DNA of 64,000 nucleotides, taken from assembly GCA_030015575.1 (NCBI GenBank), contig JASDDO010000014.1:166565911-166629910 (forward strand), in the 5' to 3' direction. A program made the position numbers and the translations under genes. Origin of the DNA: Agapanthus africanus. Its lineage: Eukaryota; Streptophyta; Magnoliopsida; Asparagales; Amaryllidaceae. Below, piece after piece: positions 1-11,733 of this stretch (the first letter of the stretch is position 1; each line of letters opens with the position of its first letter). The notes under the pieces are model-generated. The model did no database searches and was not told the DNA's origin. It saw only the letters and a program-made list of their open reading frames with translations.

Positions 1-2687
1 ACCTGTCACGCCCCGCTTCCCGGTATACGGTGAAGGGGACGCGACGAGGCCCGCTACGTATATACTCAGAAGTACATACGCTAAGCGTATCTAAGCAATA
101 TAAAATAAATACACAAGAGACAAGATATAAAAGGAACAACAACTTTTATTTATTAACATTCTTTTGTACAATTCATGAAAAGGGAATACAACTGAAATAA
201 AATGATGCCTAAACAGTGGCATAACAGGAAATGAAAAATACAGAAAGGAAAGTGTACAATGAAACTAAAGTGCAAGGTCTTCGGTAAACTGCTCCAAGTC
301 TTCTTGAGATAGCTCGATCTCCGCCGGGTCTAAACCACCTGACGACATTCAAAGAAGAAAGAAATAGAATGTCGTCAGCGAACAGGTCGCTCGGTAAGTC
401 CCAAAAATAAGGAAGAAATAGACAGAGAGTAAGAAAGAGAGAGAGAGAGTAGCTTTAATGTTGTATTATAATATTATAATGTTGTATTAACGCTGTTGTT
501 TGTAGCCTGGTACAGAAGATGCCAGTGTATACGAGGGGAGTCCCACTTACACCGGGGACCTTGGTAACCTGTAGTACAAGGCTCCGTCGATAATACCACG
601 GAACAACGGCATGGATGTAATTACGTCTTAAGTGACCACCTCGTGCCACCTTTAACATATTCCGTACCAGTCTACCCCTTAAACCCCGCGATATCTTGTT
701 TGTATTGTTATCTTATAAATTGTATTGATTGTAAGATTGATTGACTGACCGAAACCATGATATCAGTAAGCGGTTGTAACCATAGAGTCATGTAAATGGA
801 ATAACTGAGAATCATGTAAAAGGAATAGGTATATCCATGGTTCGGTTCGGTCAAGATGTATAGATTGATATTGGATTCATGAATTCATGAGTTCATATTG
901 AAGTGGAAACTTGTAGATTATAGATTGTCTTGAATCATATTCAAGTCAAATTAATCAGACTCAAACCCGAGTCAGACAATCAGAAATGTGAATCGAAGTC
1001 TTATAATTGCTAAGGTCCTTAGGGTAATTTATAAAACTTAAGGGGGTTTTATGTAAAAATACCTTTATATACTTTTCCAAAATACACCTCAAGTATTTAT
1101 TGTTCGTCTTTAGAGTTGCAATGAGGGTGGATTTTATGTTGTGACATTTCTAGTGAAAAATATCCTAGTTTAATAAATAAGGGTATTTATCTGTAATATT
1201 GATTTATTTGAAGTTCATGGTATTTTAGTGTAAAATCTATTCTTGTGATTTTTTAGAAAAATGTGGAATATTTATATTATAATAAAATATATATTTAAAT
1301 GATAAATATACATATATTTATACAAAAATAGTTTTAATAAATATTTTATATTCCAAAAATCTCAGTTTTCTTAAGATGTCGTATTTTAAACCTTTCGAGA
1401 CCGAATGCTCCTTGCGGAGGTCTGAATCTCGCACTACTAGCCCGAGGGTGCGCGATAAACCGCACGATCCCGAACGGGTTCCCCAAAGATGGGTTGTAGC
1501 GGTGCTTTGCAAAGATTGTAAAATACTAATCCTTTAGAAAACGGTTTTATAAAGTAAAAAGGTATTTATTTGCAAAGTGTAATTTTCCGTATTTTAGATT
1601 CTAGGGTTTCCTAAGCCAACTAGCCTATTTCTAAATGGTCTAAACAAAAAGTCGTTAGAAGTCTCAAATCGCCTCTTCACCGCCAATTGCATCCACGTAA
1701 GTGCCAGGTAAGTGGGAGGCTCTCCACTACAAGTAGTGGCCCTAATTAAGTAACAACTCGCTTTAGACACACTTGCCTAGACACCACAAAGTCAGGTTTA
1801 GATAAACGGTCGATGTCCACAACTTATCGTATTTCCTATTAAAAGATATTGTTTCAAGAATATATCACCCTAAAACTTTTAGAAAAGGTTTTATAAAGAA
1901 AATGGTATTTTAATGTAAAATCTTGTTTTATCGTATTCTAAGTTTTCAAGGTAGCGTGTTATTATTGCATATGAGTGTGTGAGGAGGTAGGTCATTACCT
2001 CGTGATCTACTTTAATGTATAGCAATGTTAAAGAGTTAAATGTGAAAATTAAACATTATGGTATTTAAGTGAAAGAATACGATATATTGCAAAAGCTATC
2101 ATTTCATGTGTGAAAACTTGTTCAAATTAATTTTTAAGTGATTAGTAGTCAACATGAATATGTTTAAGCATTATGAAATTGGTGATAAGTGATATTTTAT
2201 ACAAAACCGAATCGGAAATCGGTTTGTTCCGATTTCCGTCGGGTTTGTAAGTTCGTATTTTAATGAAAGAAAAGAATGATAGAAAAAGGGTACTTACTGG
2301 TTTCGATCTATTCTAAGGAGTGTAGGGGAACTAAAGGAGTTGTCGACGCGTTGCTTCGTCGCTGGTTGTTTCTAAAAACGTCGTCAGAATTCCCGCCGGA
2401 ATTTCGTCGGAGCTTCGACGCGAACTTGTTTTCAAAGCACACACTTCTTGGAAAACTTTTGAGAGAGTGGCTCAAGATTTTGGGGGTGAGAGGGTAGTGT
2501 GTAAGGTTGGTATTTATAGAGTTAGGGTAGTTGAAAAGTTAAAAATAAAAATGTGATAAAATGTAATAAAAATGTATTAAAAGTGGAGTAATTGGGGTTT
2601 TTAAAGCGCTCTGGAAGTGGTATGAAGCTGAAATTTTGCAGGTGCATAGGAAATATGAAAATACACAACTTTCATGTTGTGGCCATC

Positions 2688-2785
2688 GCCGGAATCGGCC
2701 GACTCGGGGGTGACTCGGCCGTGACTCGGTCGGAGCACTGAGTCGGCCGAGTCAAGGCCGAGTTGGCCGATTCCCGGCCGGGTCC
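2688..2785. repeat. Imperfect ACTCGGCC-rich short repeat inside LTR A
   Basis: About 100 bp in which the words ACTCGG, CGGCCGA and GCCGAGT recur in both orientations, including the palindrome GACTCGGCCGAGTC near 2750. The stretch is much more GC-rich than the surrounding LTR. It reads as local slippage or hairpin-forming sequence and not as a gene. Confidence 0.6.
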
Positions 2786-2924
2786 AGCTGCCAAGATCCC
2801 CCCCCGACGGTTCATATAACTCCTGCAAGTGTTACATGTTTGGGTGTAGTGGGGTTTTTGTAAGATATGCACGTGTAAACTCTTGGTATTTTAAAGGTTT
2901 AAAAAAAATCAATATTAAAAATAA

Positions 2925-2998
2925 TTTGGGGTATGGGATTTGAACTCTGATGGCTTGGTTCAGCAGTGCAAGGTATTACCAATGAGCTACAAGCTCTT
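2925..2998 (-). other. tRNA-like pol III module (A box and B box) in LTR A
   Basis: On the minus strand the sequence carries TAGCTCATTGG (2979-2989), close to a tRNA A box, and GAGTTCAAATCCC (2935-2947), close to a B box. The A-to-B start distance is 42 bases. Exactly the same two boxes at the same 42-base distance occur in the related LTR C (26995 and 27037) although the bases between them have diverged. The D-stem GCTC..GAGC is not intact here and acceptor and T stems do not pair well, so it is not a functional tRNA gene. It is best called a tRNA-derived or tRNA-mimicking internal promoter-like segment near the coding-sense 5' end of the LTR. Confidence 0.6.
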
Positions 2999-3246
2999 TC
3001 TTGTAATTATGGAGTTATTTAATTACTTAAAATGATAGCAGCAAGAGTAAATACTCCAAGTATACATTAAATTTAAAGTAATTTCTTGTACACTAAAAAT
3101 GGAGTTATTACTTCTTGTAACCTGTAATTAAAAACAAAATAATTACTTATATCTTGTGCTCAGGCTAAAATACCCCTTTATGATTTTGAAAAAAAAATTT
3201 AAAATTTTTTGTAGAAAAGTGTGTAGGAAAAATTAGGGTTGTTACA

Positions 3247-4155
3247 TGTACAGGTTAGTCTATCGACCTGAGATCGTCGTTTGTCTCGTGTGAGTTCCCA
3301 ATGTGCTTTAAAATTTTCGTCTATTTGTATTCATATTCTTCGGAATACGGATGCGGGTATATATATACGGTTGAAGGGTGTTCTTGTAATTTATTACAAG
3401 ATTACTTTTAGAAGATTACACATTATCATGGTTTAGACCTTTTTGGATTAAAAGGTTATTGAGGTGTAGGATGAGGTGTTTATTGCATTTTTGTGGCATG
3501 GCTAATTAGTGACCCATGGTTACTATTCTAACTTGTTTAGGGTTTTTGTTTGTTGTGAGATTATGTTGACTTGAGATATTTTTTGTTGACTAAGATATTT
3601 TGGAGACATGGACATTTATGTGATGCCTCCATTATTTCTTATTACACTCACACAACAAACAAAAACACAAGCCATTATTCATTTCTTTTTCTCTCTCTTG
3701 AGTTGCTCTCAACACTTCATTCTCATGGCATCTTCTTCTTTCTCTAGCTCCACCCAAACCCTCTCATAAGTTGAGAATCCTTGGGTGTCTTGAGATAAAT
3801 TACTCCTTCATCACTCTCTACTTCATCTACGGTATCTAGAGTAGCAATCTAGGTGCCCTAGTTGCCTCGGATATGAGGTTGGAGCTCGTTGCATAGACTC
3901 TCAGGTGGATCATCTTCGATGGAGGGAGACCAGAGATCAACCTTGATCAAGGAAGCCCTTAGGAGCTTGGGATGATGGTTGAAGACCGAAGGACACGGAT
4001 CTATTCGGTATAACCATTCTAACTCCTTTGCATGTTTTGTTATCTAGGGCTTATGGGAAGATCCGAGTAATTGGTTGAGGTGGCGCCAAGTTTTATAAAC
4101 TTTTGTTCCGCATTTGGTCACGGATTGATGGCCGGGGCGCTGCCGTAACCCAACA
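3247..4155 (+). mobile_element. Element H: Ty1/copia-type LTR remnant, plus orientation
   Basis: The right end (about 4108-4155) runs TTCCGCATTTGG..GGCCGGGGCGCTGCCGTAACCCAACA in outline, which mirrors the coding-sense 3' end of the G LTR (reverse complement of 43705-43755). An upstream phrase, GGTGGATCATC near 3905, also matches the F LTR on its minus strand. Together these suggest the 3' part of a copia-type LTR pointing right. Its left end is not seen: the sequence meets LTR A directly at 3247, so A may have inserted into H, or the left part is lost. A pyrimidine-rich leader with ATGGCATCTTCTTC at about 3724 precedes it but opens no sustained frame. Confidence 0.55.
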
Positions 4156-4760
4156 CTAAATTCTTATGTTCTTTATTATAAAAACTAAGTCCTTAATAGG
4201 GTTAACCATATTTTCATAGGAATTAAATTTCCGTAATGTAACTTCCATCTTTTCTTTCTTTCTTTCTTCTTCTTCTTTTTATTTCTTTCTTCAGACCTAG
4301 TTGTTTCCCCTAGATGCTAAGTTCTGAAGAACAAAATATTCCCGATGAGAATTAAATTCTCAACTTATGGGAGATTTATCTTGTGGATCTCAGATCCAAA
4401 GAAAAAACTAAGTTCTTTCTGAAGGGTTAAACCCTTGTATTTTACATGTACTAGACAAAGGAGATATTTTAATCTCTTCTTTTTCTTTACCTAGAGTTTG
4501 AAAGGAGAACGGGGTTTTCTTCTGCGAGAGAATTAAATTCTCAGTTGCAGCTTCTATCTTTTTGTTTGTAGAAGGTTTTGGGGGGTTCTCTCTATATGAG
4601 ACTTGAACTCTCGGGTCTTTTATATAGGTAAGGCAAACTGTTGATCAGTTTGAGAAAATCTATCATTTGAGAGATACCAATTGATTTTAATCGCAAAGAT
4701 TATTCGGAGATTTTATCCACCGTTGGATCTTTGATCCAGTAAATTTCTGTTTAACAGAAT
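4156..4760. repeat. Left fragment of old host sequence E, hairpin-rich
   Basis: This 605 bp piece continues, after removal of D, into 30761 onward: the target duplication AGAAT sits at 4756-4760 and again at 30761-30765. It is the first half of a unit whose second, diverged copy is near 35530-36430 (shared phrases: cccctaga, gaacaaaat, cccgat.agaattaaatt, ttatccaccgttggatctttgatcc). It contains repeated perfect hairpin words such as GAGAATTAAATTCTC at 4347-4361 and 4528-4542. No open frame of substance is present. Confidence 0.65.
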
Positions 4761-5533
4761 TGTAGGGTGTTTTTCGTCACCCCATTAAGATGGGAATACG
4801 CGTCGCTTGTCAGGCGTACTACAGATTCCCCCTTACCTAGGGTAGGTGTGGGTTTATTGATTGTAAGATCCGAATCAAAGCTGTCGTTAATTACACCTTG
4901 CCTTTGGAGCGAAGGAACCTCCGATTGATTGGTCAAACTGGTCATGAGAACTCAATGAGCAGTGTGCGTGTGTTGTGTTTTAGAAAAAAATTCCTAACGG
5001 GGGACGTGTTTCTGGTGTGGAGTGCACGGAAAATGAGGGGTGAGAAACGTCTTAAAGACGCGTGCCAGGCGTGTGGGCGCTGGGCGCCCGCTGGTCACGG
5101 GCACAGCACGCGACCGCTGGGCGCGGAGCGGCCGCTAGTCGCGTGAGGCGCACGTGGGCGCTTAGCGCCCGTGGGTCACATGCCCTGCAAGCGACCTCTG
5201 AGCGTCCGCAGACCACGTGCGAGGCACGCGACCGCCGGAAACACCAGCGGGAAAGGGGGCTTAGCCCCTGGGTTAGGAGTTGAACTCCCAAGGGGGCTTT
5301 GGAGTTGAACTCCTAACCGGGATTATGTATAGATTTGGAGTTAAACTCCTAAAAAGGGAGTTGATTTATGGAGTTAAACTCCAACAGATCTTGAATGGAG
5401 TTAAATTCCTAGAAATCTTTGGATCTTCTTTTGAACCTCGAATCCTCTTGGAATGTGATTTTTGGAGATGGGTATCCTTATTCTTCCTCTCTGTTGGTTG
5501 GATCTTGGGGGGGAAAGGGGAGGTGAGACTTAA
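4761..5533 (-). mobile_element. Element D 3' LTR, first part (broken by B)
   Basis: Begins TGTAGGGTGTTTTTCGTC, the same as 26347 onward. It contains the GC-rich repeat block 5048-5250 and then a series of palindromes built on GGAGTT(A/G)AACTCC at 5301-5313, 5337-5349 and 5370-5382. It lacks a stretch of about 130 bp present in the right LTR (about 26587-26710). The last five bases CTTAA are the target duplication of B, and the LTR resumes at 15977. Confidence 0.9.
5048..5250. repeat. GC-rich degenerate tandem array in the D LTR
   Basis: Repeats of about 37-40 bp in which GTGGGCGC, GGGCGCCCG, GGTCACGTG and GCACGCGACCGC alternate. Each unit has a GGCGC..GCGCC hairpin and a G-box-like CACGTG core. 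The matching array in the other D LTR is split by C into 26785-26870 and 29677-29955 and has a different copy number, which explains part of the length difference between the LTRs. Confidence 0.7.
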
Positions 5534-6094
5534 TGTCACGCCCCGCTTCCCAGAGTACGCTAGATTGGGCACGTGACATAGCCAACCATGCTACCTGTGG
5601 GTAGGAAGTATCCATCCACAGTCACATTACGGCTGTAGAGATATCAAGAACAAGATAAAACTATCTAAAACATGTCCATAATCCAGAATAACAGGAGTCA
5701 ATAATAAATAAATGCGGAAGCAAATGATCCAATACAAATAACTGAAAAGTGTGTCCCATAATGCGGGCTCACATCAGGAAATAAATGCAGCAAATAAAAC
5801 TAACTACTACTGAACTCACAGCTCAGCCTGCTGGCTGAAGTACTCCTGCTCGGACTGCAACAGCGGTACGGAATCTGGGCCATGCAAAACCCAGACGTCA
5901 GCGCGTCATGTCATCAAGTAATATAATATGAACAGTGTAGCAGGCAATGTAATATAAACATGAATACAGCAAGAATAATAATAATATGAATCATACCAGT
6001 ACAGGGTAGCGTGCAGTGGGTAAACTAAACTGTTCTATCAGGTTTTCTATTCTAAAGTCTTTGAAATCAATTGATGAATCATCGATGTAACTCA

Positions 6095-6282
6095 ATAGTA
6101 TCCCGTACATACCCGGGACCACGGCCACAATATTCTCGGCTGCAGCCGAGACATGCCGCTAGGCACAAAACAGGAATGTATACACTCGATAGTATCCCGT
6201 ATATACCCGGGACCACGGCCACAATATTCTCGGCCGAAGCCGAGACATGCCGCTAGGCATAAACAGGAATGTGTACACTCAG
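6095..6282. repeat. 94 bp tandem duplication with inner hairpin, B left LTR
   Basis: Two copies starting at 6095 and 6189, each beginning ATAGTATCCCGTA and holding an inverted repeat: CTCGGCTGCAGCCGAG in copy one and CTCGGCCGAAGCCGAG in copy two. The same pair occurs in the right LTR at 13377-13564. The stems stay paired although the central bases differ. Confidence 0.85.
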
Positions 6283-7999
6283 AACAGGTAGTGAACTGCC
6301 GAGTTACAAGTCAGGTTTCTCCTTTGATTTCCCCATACCTCCAAGTTATATGTGTATGTCAAGTCAGGTATTCCGAAATCAAGAAACTAATGCCAACACA
6401 GGATCAGGTAAACAGGTTTGTCTGGATAGACAACAGGAACGGTCCATGAGGACTACATGTCAGGTTTGTTGGCATTAGACACAGGATCAGGTAACGAGTC
6501 AGGTCATGGTACATCAGGTCAAGTCAAGCAGTGTACGGTACCATATCATGTCAAGTAGGAAGTGTAACAGGTCATGTCAGGAAGCACAAGATGTCATGTG
6601 GGTGCTCATAATCAAACTAACATACGCATGTGTATAAATAAACAAGCATGAGTACTATCAGAACAATAAACTGGAACATGTAATATGATATGCAAATAGA
6701 TATAATTTCAAGGATATGGATGCACAGTTATCGATTAGGGTTACATTTATAGTTCCAATATTAATTAGGATACAATTTATTAAACATGGAGTGTTAATAT
6801 CATATTATTATGTAGTAATGTGATCTATGGATGCAATTATATGTATCTTAAATGCGATGGATGCAAACGGGTATCCGAAAGTTATAAAACTATAAAATGG
6901 TAATGTGGGATGTACAACTAAGCAATATGTGATATAAATATTGATATAATAATATTAATATGGATAGCATATTCAAAGCGATTAATAACTATAAAAGTGG
7001 TATTGATTAACCATGCACAAGAAGGTTCCGTTCAGAAATTCAGCGTCACCCTAATTTGTAAAATAGCTTAAAAATAACAAACGTTCTCCAAAAGGGATGT
7101 GTTTTATACCAAAACAAAGATAATTAAATAAGGTTTTCAGTTTTATAAGTATAAGCATCTTAGGTTGTCCCTACAAAAAGTTATGAACAATCGAACTTGA
7201 AAGTTTGCTGCTGGAATTTTCCTGGACAGCAGTTTGGAGACATTTTCATTTGCATTTTAAGTTATTTAAACAATTTATTTTGCAAGTAAATATTTCATAG
7301 AGTTATAGTATTCTGAGTTATCTTCGTAACGAACTAAATAACGTATACTAATGATTTTTCTATGATTTATAATGAATTTTATAAGATAAGGTGTACAGTA
7401 AATTTCAGATTTGTCATATCCGATTTTTCAACGACTTTTCATGTGTAAACTATAAGATTTTCAAATGTATAACATTATAAAATGAAGATTATAAACTAAT
7501 TAAAGATAATAATAATAAATATTATGACGATATATATTTTAAATGATATGGTTGCGGTATAATGTAATCTAGTATGTCACAAGATAAGTTTTCATGATCT
7601 AGATTTAATATGATATAAACGGATGCAAACGGAACATCGAAACGTTATAAAATTAAACATGGGGCACTAGATTAAAACTATATGTATGGTATTTATTTAA
7701 ATAGGTATAAAATGAATTATATAGCATGTAGCAAGACTAACTTGCCTCGATGGGTCGTGAATCGGGAAAACAGAACGTTAACCGTCGGCGGGGACAACTC
7801 ACGACGGGCGCACGGTTCACGGAATGAACCCAAACGACGAACAAAAGAACCACACGGGTCGGGGCACCTCGCTGGAACGTCGAGAAGCGTCACCGGCACG
7901 ACGGAATTCCGGCAACAAAAGAACAGTTAAAAAAAAAAGAGAAACGAGACATGAAGCAAGAAGAGAAAGAATGATAAAGAGAAGTACGAGAGAATATAT

Positions 8000-8042
8000 G
8001 AGAGAGAGAGAGAGAGAAAGTGGAGAGAGAGAGAGAGAGAGC
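8000..8042. repeat. GA microsatellite, B left LTR
   Basis: (GA)n interrupted once by AAAGTG. The matching tract in the right LTR (15283-15346) has an extra AAAGTGGAGAGA unit and accounts for the 21 bp length difference of the two LTRs. Confidence 0.9.
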
Positions 8043-8732
8043 TGCAGGTGGGGGCCCATGGAATTAAAAGGAACGCGATTGGCTAAAGGGGAATCGTTAG
8101 TTAGGGATAAATATTAATTAAAGATTCAAAACATTTTAAGGAACAGTAGGATATATATATATAGGTAAATTTAAAGATTTAAAAGATAGGTAATAAACAG
8201 TAAGATATCAGGTTAGTTAGAAAAATATATGCGATGGTTTTAATAATATTAAAATTTGGGATTTTGGCGCCAAATAAAACATTTCCAAATCGCACCCGGG
8301 TCGAGTCCAAAAATTTGAAATTGAAATAATAGGATTTTAAGCGGGATCCAAATTTTAAAATTAAGTGTTTTATGATTAAAAAGCATACCCCCAAAACGGA
8401 CACATGTACACGCGCGTAGCCGTCCAAACTTGCCCGTTTCACTGAACGGGACGAGAACACAATGCACGGACGCTACCACGAGGCTAGGGGTGTCAAGTAG
8501 GCCAAGATGAATATTTTCAATTTTATTTTAGATGCCAAAATTTGTTATATGTAGAAATGACTTTGCCGGGTAAATTTTACAGTAAGCAACAAACAAGCAA
8601 GTTAAATGAAATGAGTACCACATTATGCTCAAACAGTAACTGAAAATAGTAGCATTGGGCTCGGGTGTTACATTATACCCAACTACAAAAAGAATTTCGT
8701 CCTCGAAATTCCAAGAATACAAAGATAGATAA

Positions 8733-11593
8733 CTACAAGAAAAGATGAGGAAACTTCTGCCGGATTTCATCTTCTCGTTCCCAAGTGGACTCTCCATGCG
8801 AGCGATTACCCCAAGAAACAAGCACAAGGGGGATAACCTTGTTCTTAAGAACCTTTTCCCTTCGATCCATGATTTCAATCGGTCGCTCCTCAAAAGTCAA
8901 GTCTTCTTATACTGTTAGCTCCGAATGATCCAAAACGTGTGTTTCATCTCGAACATACTTACGGAGTTGAGATACGTGAAACACATCATGCACATTTGCC
9001 AAGGACTGCGGTAACGCCAAACGATACGCTACCTCACCAACACGCTCCACGATCTCAAGGGTCCAACGAATCGAGGACTAAGCTTTCCTCGTCTTCCAAA
9101 ACGAATTACCCCTCTAGTCGGTGATATCTTCAAGAATACCAAATCACCCACGGTGAACTCTAGAGGTCTTCTTGACGTATCTGCCCAACTCTTCTGTCGG
9201 TCCTGTGCTGCCTTCATATGATTTCTGATAGGGTTAACCTTCTCAACTGTCTGCACAACCAAATATGGTCCCAATAATCTTCGTTCACCGACATCGTCCC
9301 AACAAACAGGTGAACGGCATTTAAGACCATACAAAACTTCAAATGGAGCCATCTGAATAGTTGCCTGAAAACTGTTGTTGTAAAACAACTCCACCAAAAG
9401 TAGATGATCCTCCCAAGATCCCTTGAAGTCCAACATGCATGCTCTCAACATATCCTCAAGAGTTTGGATCGTTCTCTCCGACTGACCATCAGTTTGAGGA
9501 TGATAAGCTGTGCTAAACTTCAATCGAGTCCCCAAACTTTCCTGTAAACTCCTCCAGAAGTGTGATAAGAACCGAGTGTCCCGGTCGGACACGATGCTCA
9601 CCGCTACTCCATACAATCTTACAATCTCCTGTATGTACCGCTCTGCCAAAGTCTCTGTTGATTGACCAACCCGAAAAGGAATAAAGTGAGCTGCCTTGGT
9701 CAATCGGTCAACAATTACCCATACTGCATTGTTGCCTTTTGGACTCCGCGGTAAAGCCGTCACGAAATCCATGGTTATATGTTCCCACTTCCACTGAGGA
9801 ATCGGAAGTGGTTGCAATAAACCAGCAACCCTTTGATGTTCAGCCTTAACTTGCTGACACACCAAGCACTTCGCCACAAAGTGAGCAATCTCCCGCTTCA
9901 TGCCCTCCCACCAGAAATGCTGTCGAATATCTCGGTACATCTTTGTGCCTCCTGGATGTACAGAATAAGCTGAACTGTGTGCCTCCTTCATAAGCTCTTC
10001 ATGAACATCACCCTTTGGCACACACAAACGGCTACCATACCTCAACGAACCATCTTCGTGGATCAATAAATCTGTTCGTAGCCCGGCTTCAACCTGCTCT
10101 CGAAACTTTTGCAGTCTAGGATCCTGCGATTGAGCTGCTTTAATATTCTCGATCAAAGACGAATGTACTTGCAGCTGCAACAACTGTCCCGTAGAACGCG
10201 GTAGCACAACCTCCAAGTCAAATCTTCGAAAATCTGCGACGATCTCCTTCTGCGTAGTTAACACCTGAATTACTGGTAACCGACTAAGCGCATCCGGCAC
10301 AACATTAACCTTCCCCGGATGGTACTTAAGATCAAGATCGTAGTCAGCCATCAGCTCCAACCATCTACGCTGCCTCATGTTAAGCTCCTTCTGTGTGAAC
10401 ACATACTTCAAGCTCTTATGATCTGTAAAAACTTCGACTCTTTCGCCCAAAAGGTAGTGTCTCCAAATCTTCAAAGCGAAAATCACAGCCGCAAGCTCCA
10501 AGTCATGAGTTGGATAATTCTTCTCATGGGTCTTCAACTGTCTCGATGCGTATGCTACAACCTTCCCATGCTGCATCAAAACACATCCCAATCCTTTTCC
10601 AGATGCGTCGCTGTGAATCATCAATCCTCCGGAATTGTCTGGCACGGTCAGAATAGGGGCGGTTATCAACTCCTGCTTCAACGTCTCGAAAGCTAACGCA
10701 CACTTATCCGCCCATACAAAAGGTACCTCCTTGCGCGTAAGCTTGGTCAACGGCTCTGCCAGACGAGCAAAGTTCTCCACAAATCTCCTGTAGTATCCGG
10801 CTAATCCAAGGAAACTTCTTATCTCAGCAACATTCTTTGGAATAGGCCAATCTCGAACTGCTGCAATTTTTTCTGGATCGACGACAATGCCATCGCCAGA
10901 CACAACATGCCCCAAAAACCTTACTTCCTCCAGCCAAAACTCGCACTTACTCATCTTCGCATACAATTTCTCCTGTCTCAACGTCTGCAGTGCGATCTTC
11001 AAATGCTCAGCATGCTCTTCAAAACTCTTCGAGTAAACCAGAATATCGTCAATGAATACCACAATGAACTGATCCAAGAACGGTGAAAAGATTCGGTTCA
11101 TCAAGTCCATGAATACCGCCGGCGCATTCGTTACTCCGAAGGGCATCACTAAGTACTCGTAATGTCCATACCGAGTTCGGAACACCGTCTTGCAAATATC
11201 TTCTGTTTTCACTCGGACCTGATGATATCCGGATCGTAAATCCAACTTCGAGAATACCCTCGCACCACTAAGCTGCTCAAAAAGCTCTCCAATGCGAGGG
11301 ATCGGGTACTTGTTCTTGATAGCCACCCGGTTTAATTCTCGATAGTCGATGCACATCCTTCTTGTGCCATCCTTCTTCTTTACTAGAAGAACTGGAGCTC
11401 CCCAAGGCGAGTTACTGCTTCGAATCCAACCCTTTTCAAGCAATTCAGCAACCCGTTTCTTTACTTCTTCCAACTCTACTGGCGCCATTGGATAATACGC
11501 TTTAGATACTGGCGCTGCACCAGGAATAAGATCAATTGCGAACTCCACGTCTCTCCTCGGCGGTAAACCCGATATATCTTCAAACACGTCCAT
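8733..11593 (-). pseudogene. pol: Element B pol: RT, RNase H, integrase, chromodomain; broken
   Basis: Encodes the replication and integration enzymes of a chromovirus. The frame 11593-9029 (854 codons) holds RT with [10 protein letters not shown] (catalytic Asp about residue 118) and FIDD at 180-183; RNase H with Asp 329, Glu 366, Asp 391 and Asp 434 (DALSR); an integrase zinc region HHCC at about 539, 546, 576 and 579; and the catalytic triad Asp 609, Asp 670, Glu 706. All catalytic residues are present. Near 9060 a one-base shift diverts the frame. The natural continuation runs in another frame to a TAA at 8907-8909, after which a chromodomain (8906-8733; residues EERPIEI..WEREDEI) follows. 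Chromodomains read histone marks and steer integration into heterochromatin. The start is not native: the N-terminal protease part is deleted. Confidence 0.92.
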
Positions 11594-11733
11594 AGAATCA
11601 CGAAAAACAGCCGGCTCTTTACTTTCATCACTTCCATTGATGCAAGAATATTGTTTGTCGGCCTAGCCCTAAACTCGACCAGCCCGACCGAACTGCTTCC
11701 ATAACGCAACTGCTGTCTGCTGCAAACTCCCTT

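Larger units (their letters stand above)
4..3246 (-). mobile_element. Element A: long Ty3/gypsy-type LTR, solo or edge of a truncated copy
   Basis: The segment reads TGTCACGCCCC at its left end and GTTGTTACA at its right end, the terminal form also seen in the B LTRs, whose first 18 bases it shares. In coding sense it runs on the minus strand. It is a diverged relative of 26872-29676: both contain the phrases around 30-110 (ccgctacgtat, ctaagcgtatctaagcaa), the block near 1430-1500 and the tRNA-like module. Only three bases precede it in the window, so whether it is a solo LTR or one end of a full element cannot be decided. The base run after it is TGTAC; no target duplication can be tested. 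No coding domain is present. Confidence 0.8.
5534..8672 (-). mobile_element. Element B 3' LTR (left)
   Basis: Full LTR, 3139 bp, matching 12817-15976 along its whole length. It holds a 94 bp tandem repeat (6095-6282), many copies of the word TCAGGT between 6300 and 6590, an AT-rich half, and a GA microsatellite (8000-8042). Short frames inside it, including an Arg/Glu-rich one over the GA tract, show no domain and are not called. The interior adjoins with GGGTATAA in coding sense, a weak polypurine tract. Confidence 0.93.

Noticed and set aside
3724..3780. Possible start of a host gene (ATGGCATCTTCTTCT)
   Set aside because: The frame closes after few codons and the segment belongs to a copia-type LTR remnant.
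5280..5576. 98-codon plus frame starting in the D LTR and ending in B
   Set aside because: Spans a transposon junction; its copy at 29981-30295 lies wholly in the other D LTR and has no domain.
7824..8117. Arg/Glu-rich 97-codon frame in the B LTR (copy at 15107-15421)
   Set aside because: Produced by the GA microsatellite; repeat length differs between the two LTRs and no domain is present.
8528..8893. 121-codon minus frame next to the B LTR
   Set aside because: Overlaps the chromodomain in another frame; the chromodomain frame explains the sequence better.
10319..10696. 125-codon plus-strand frame
   Set aside because: Antisense shadow of the B RT/RNase H frame.
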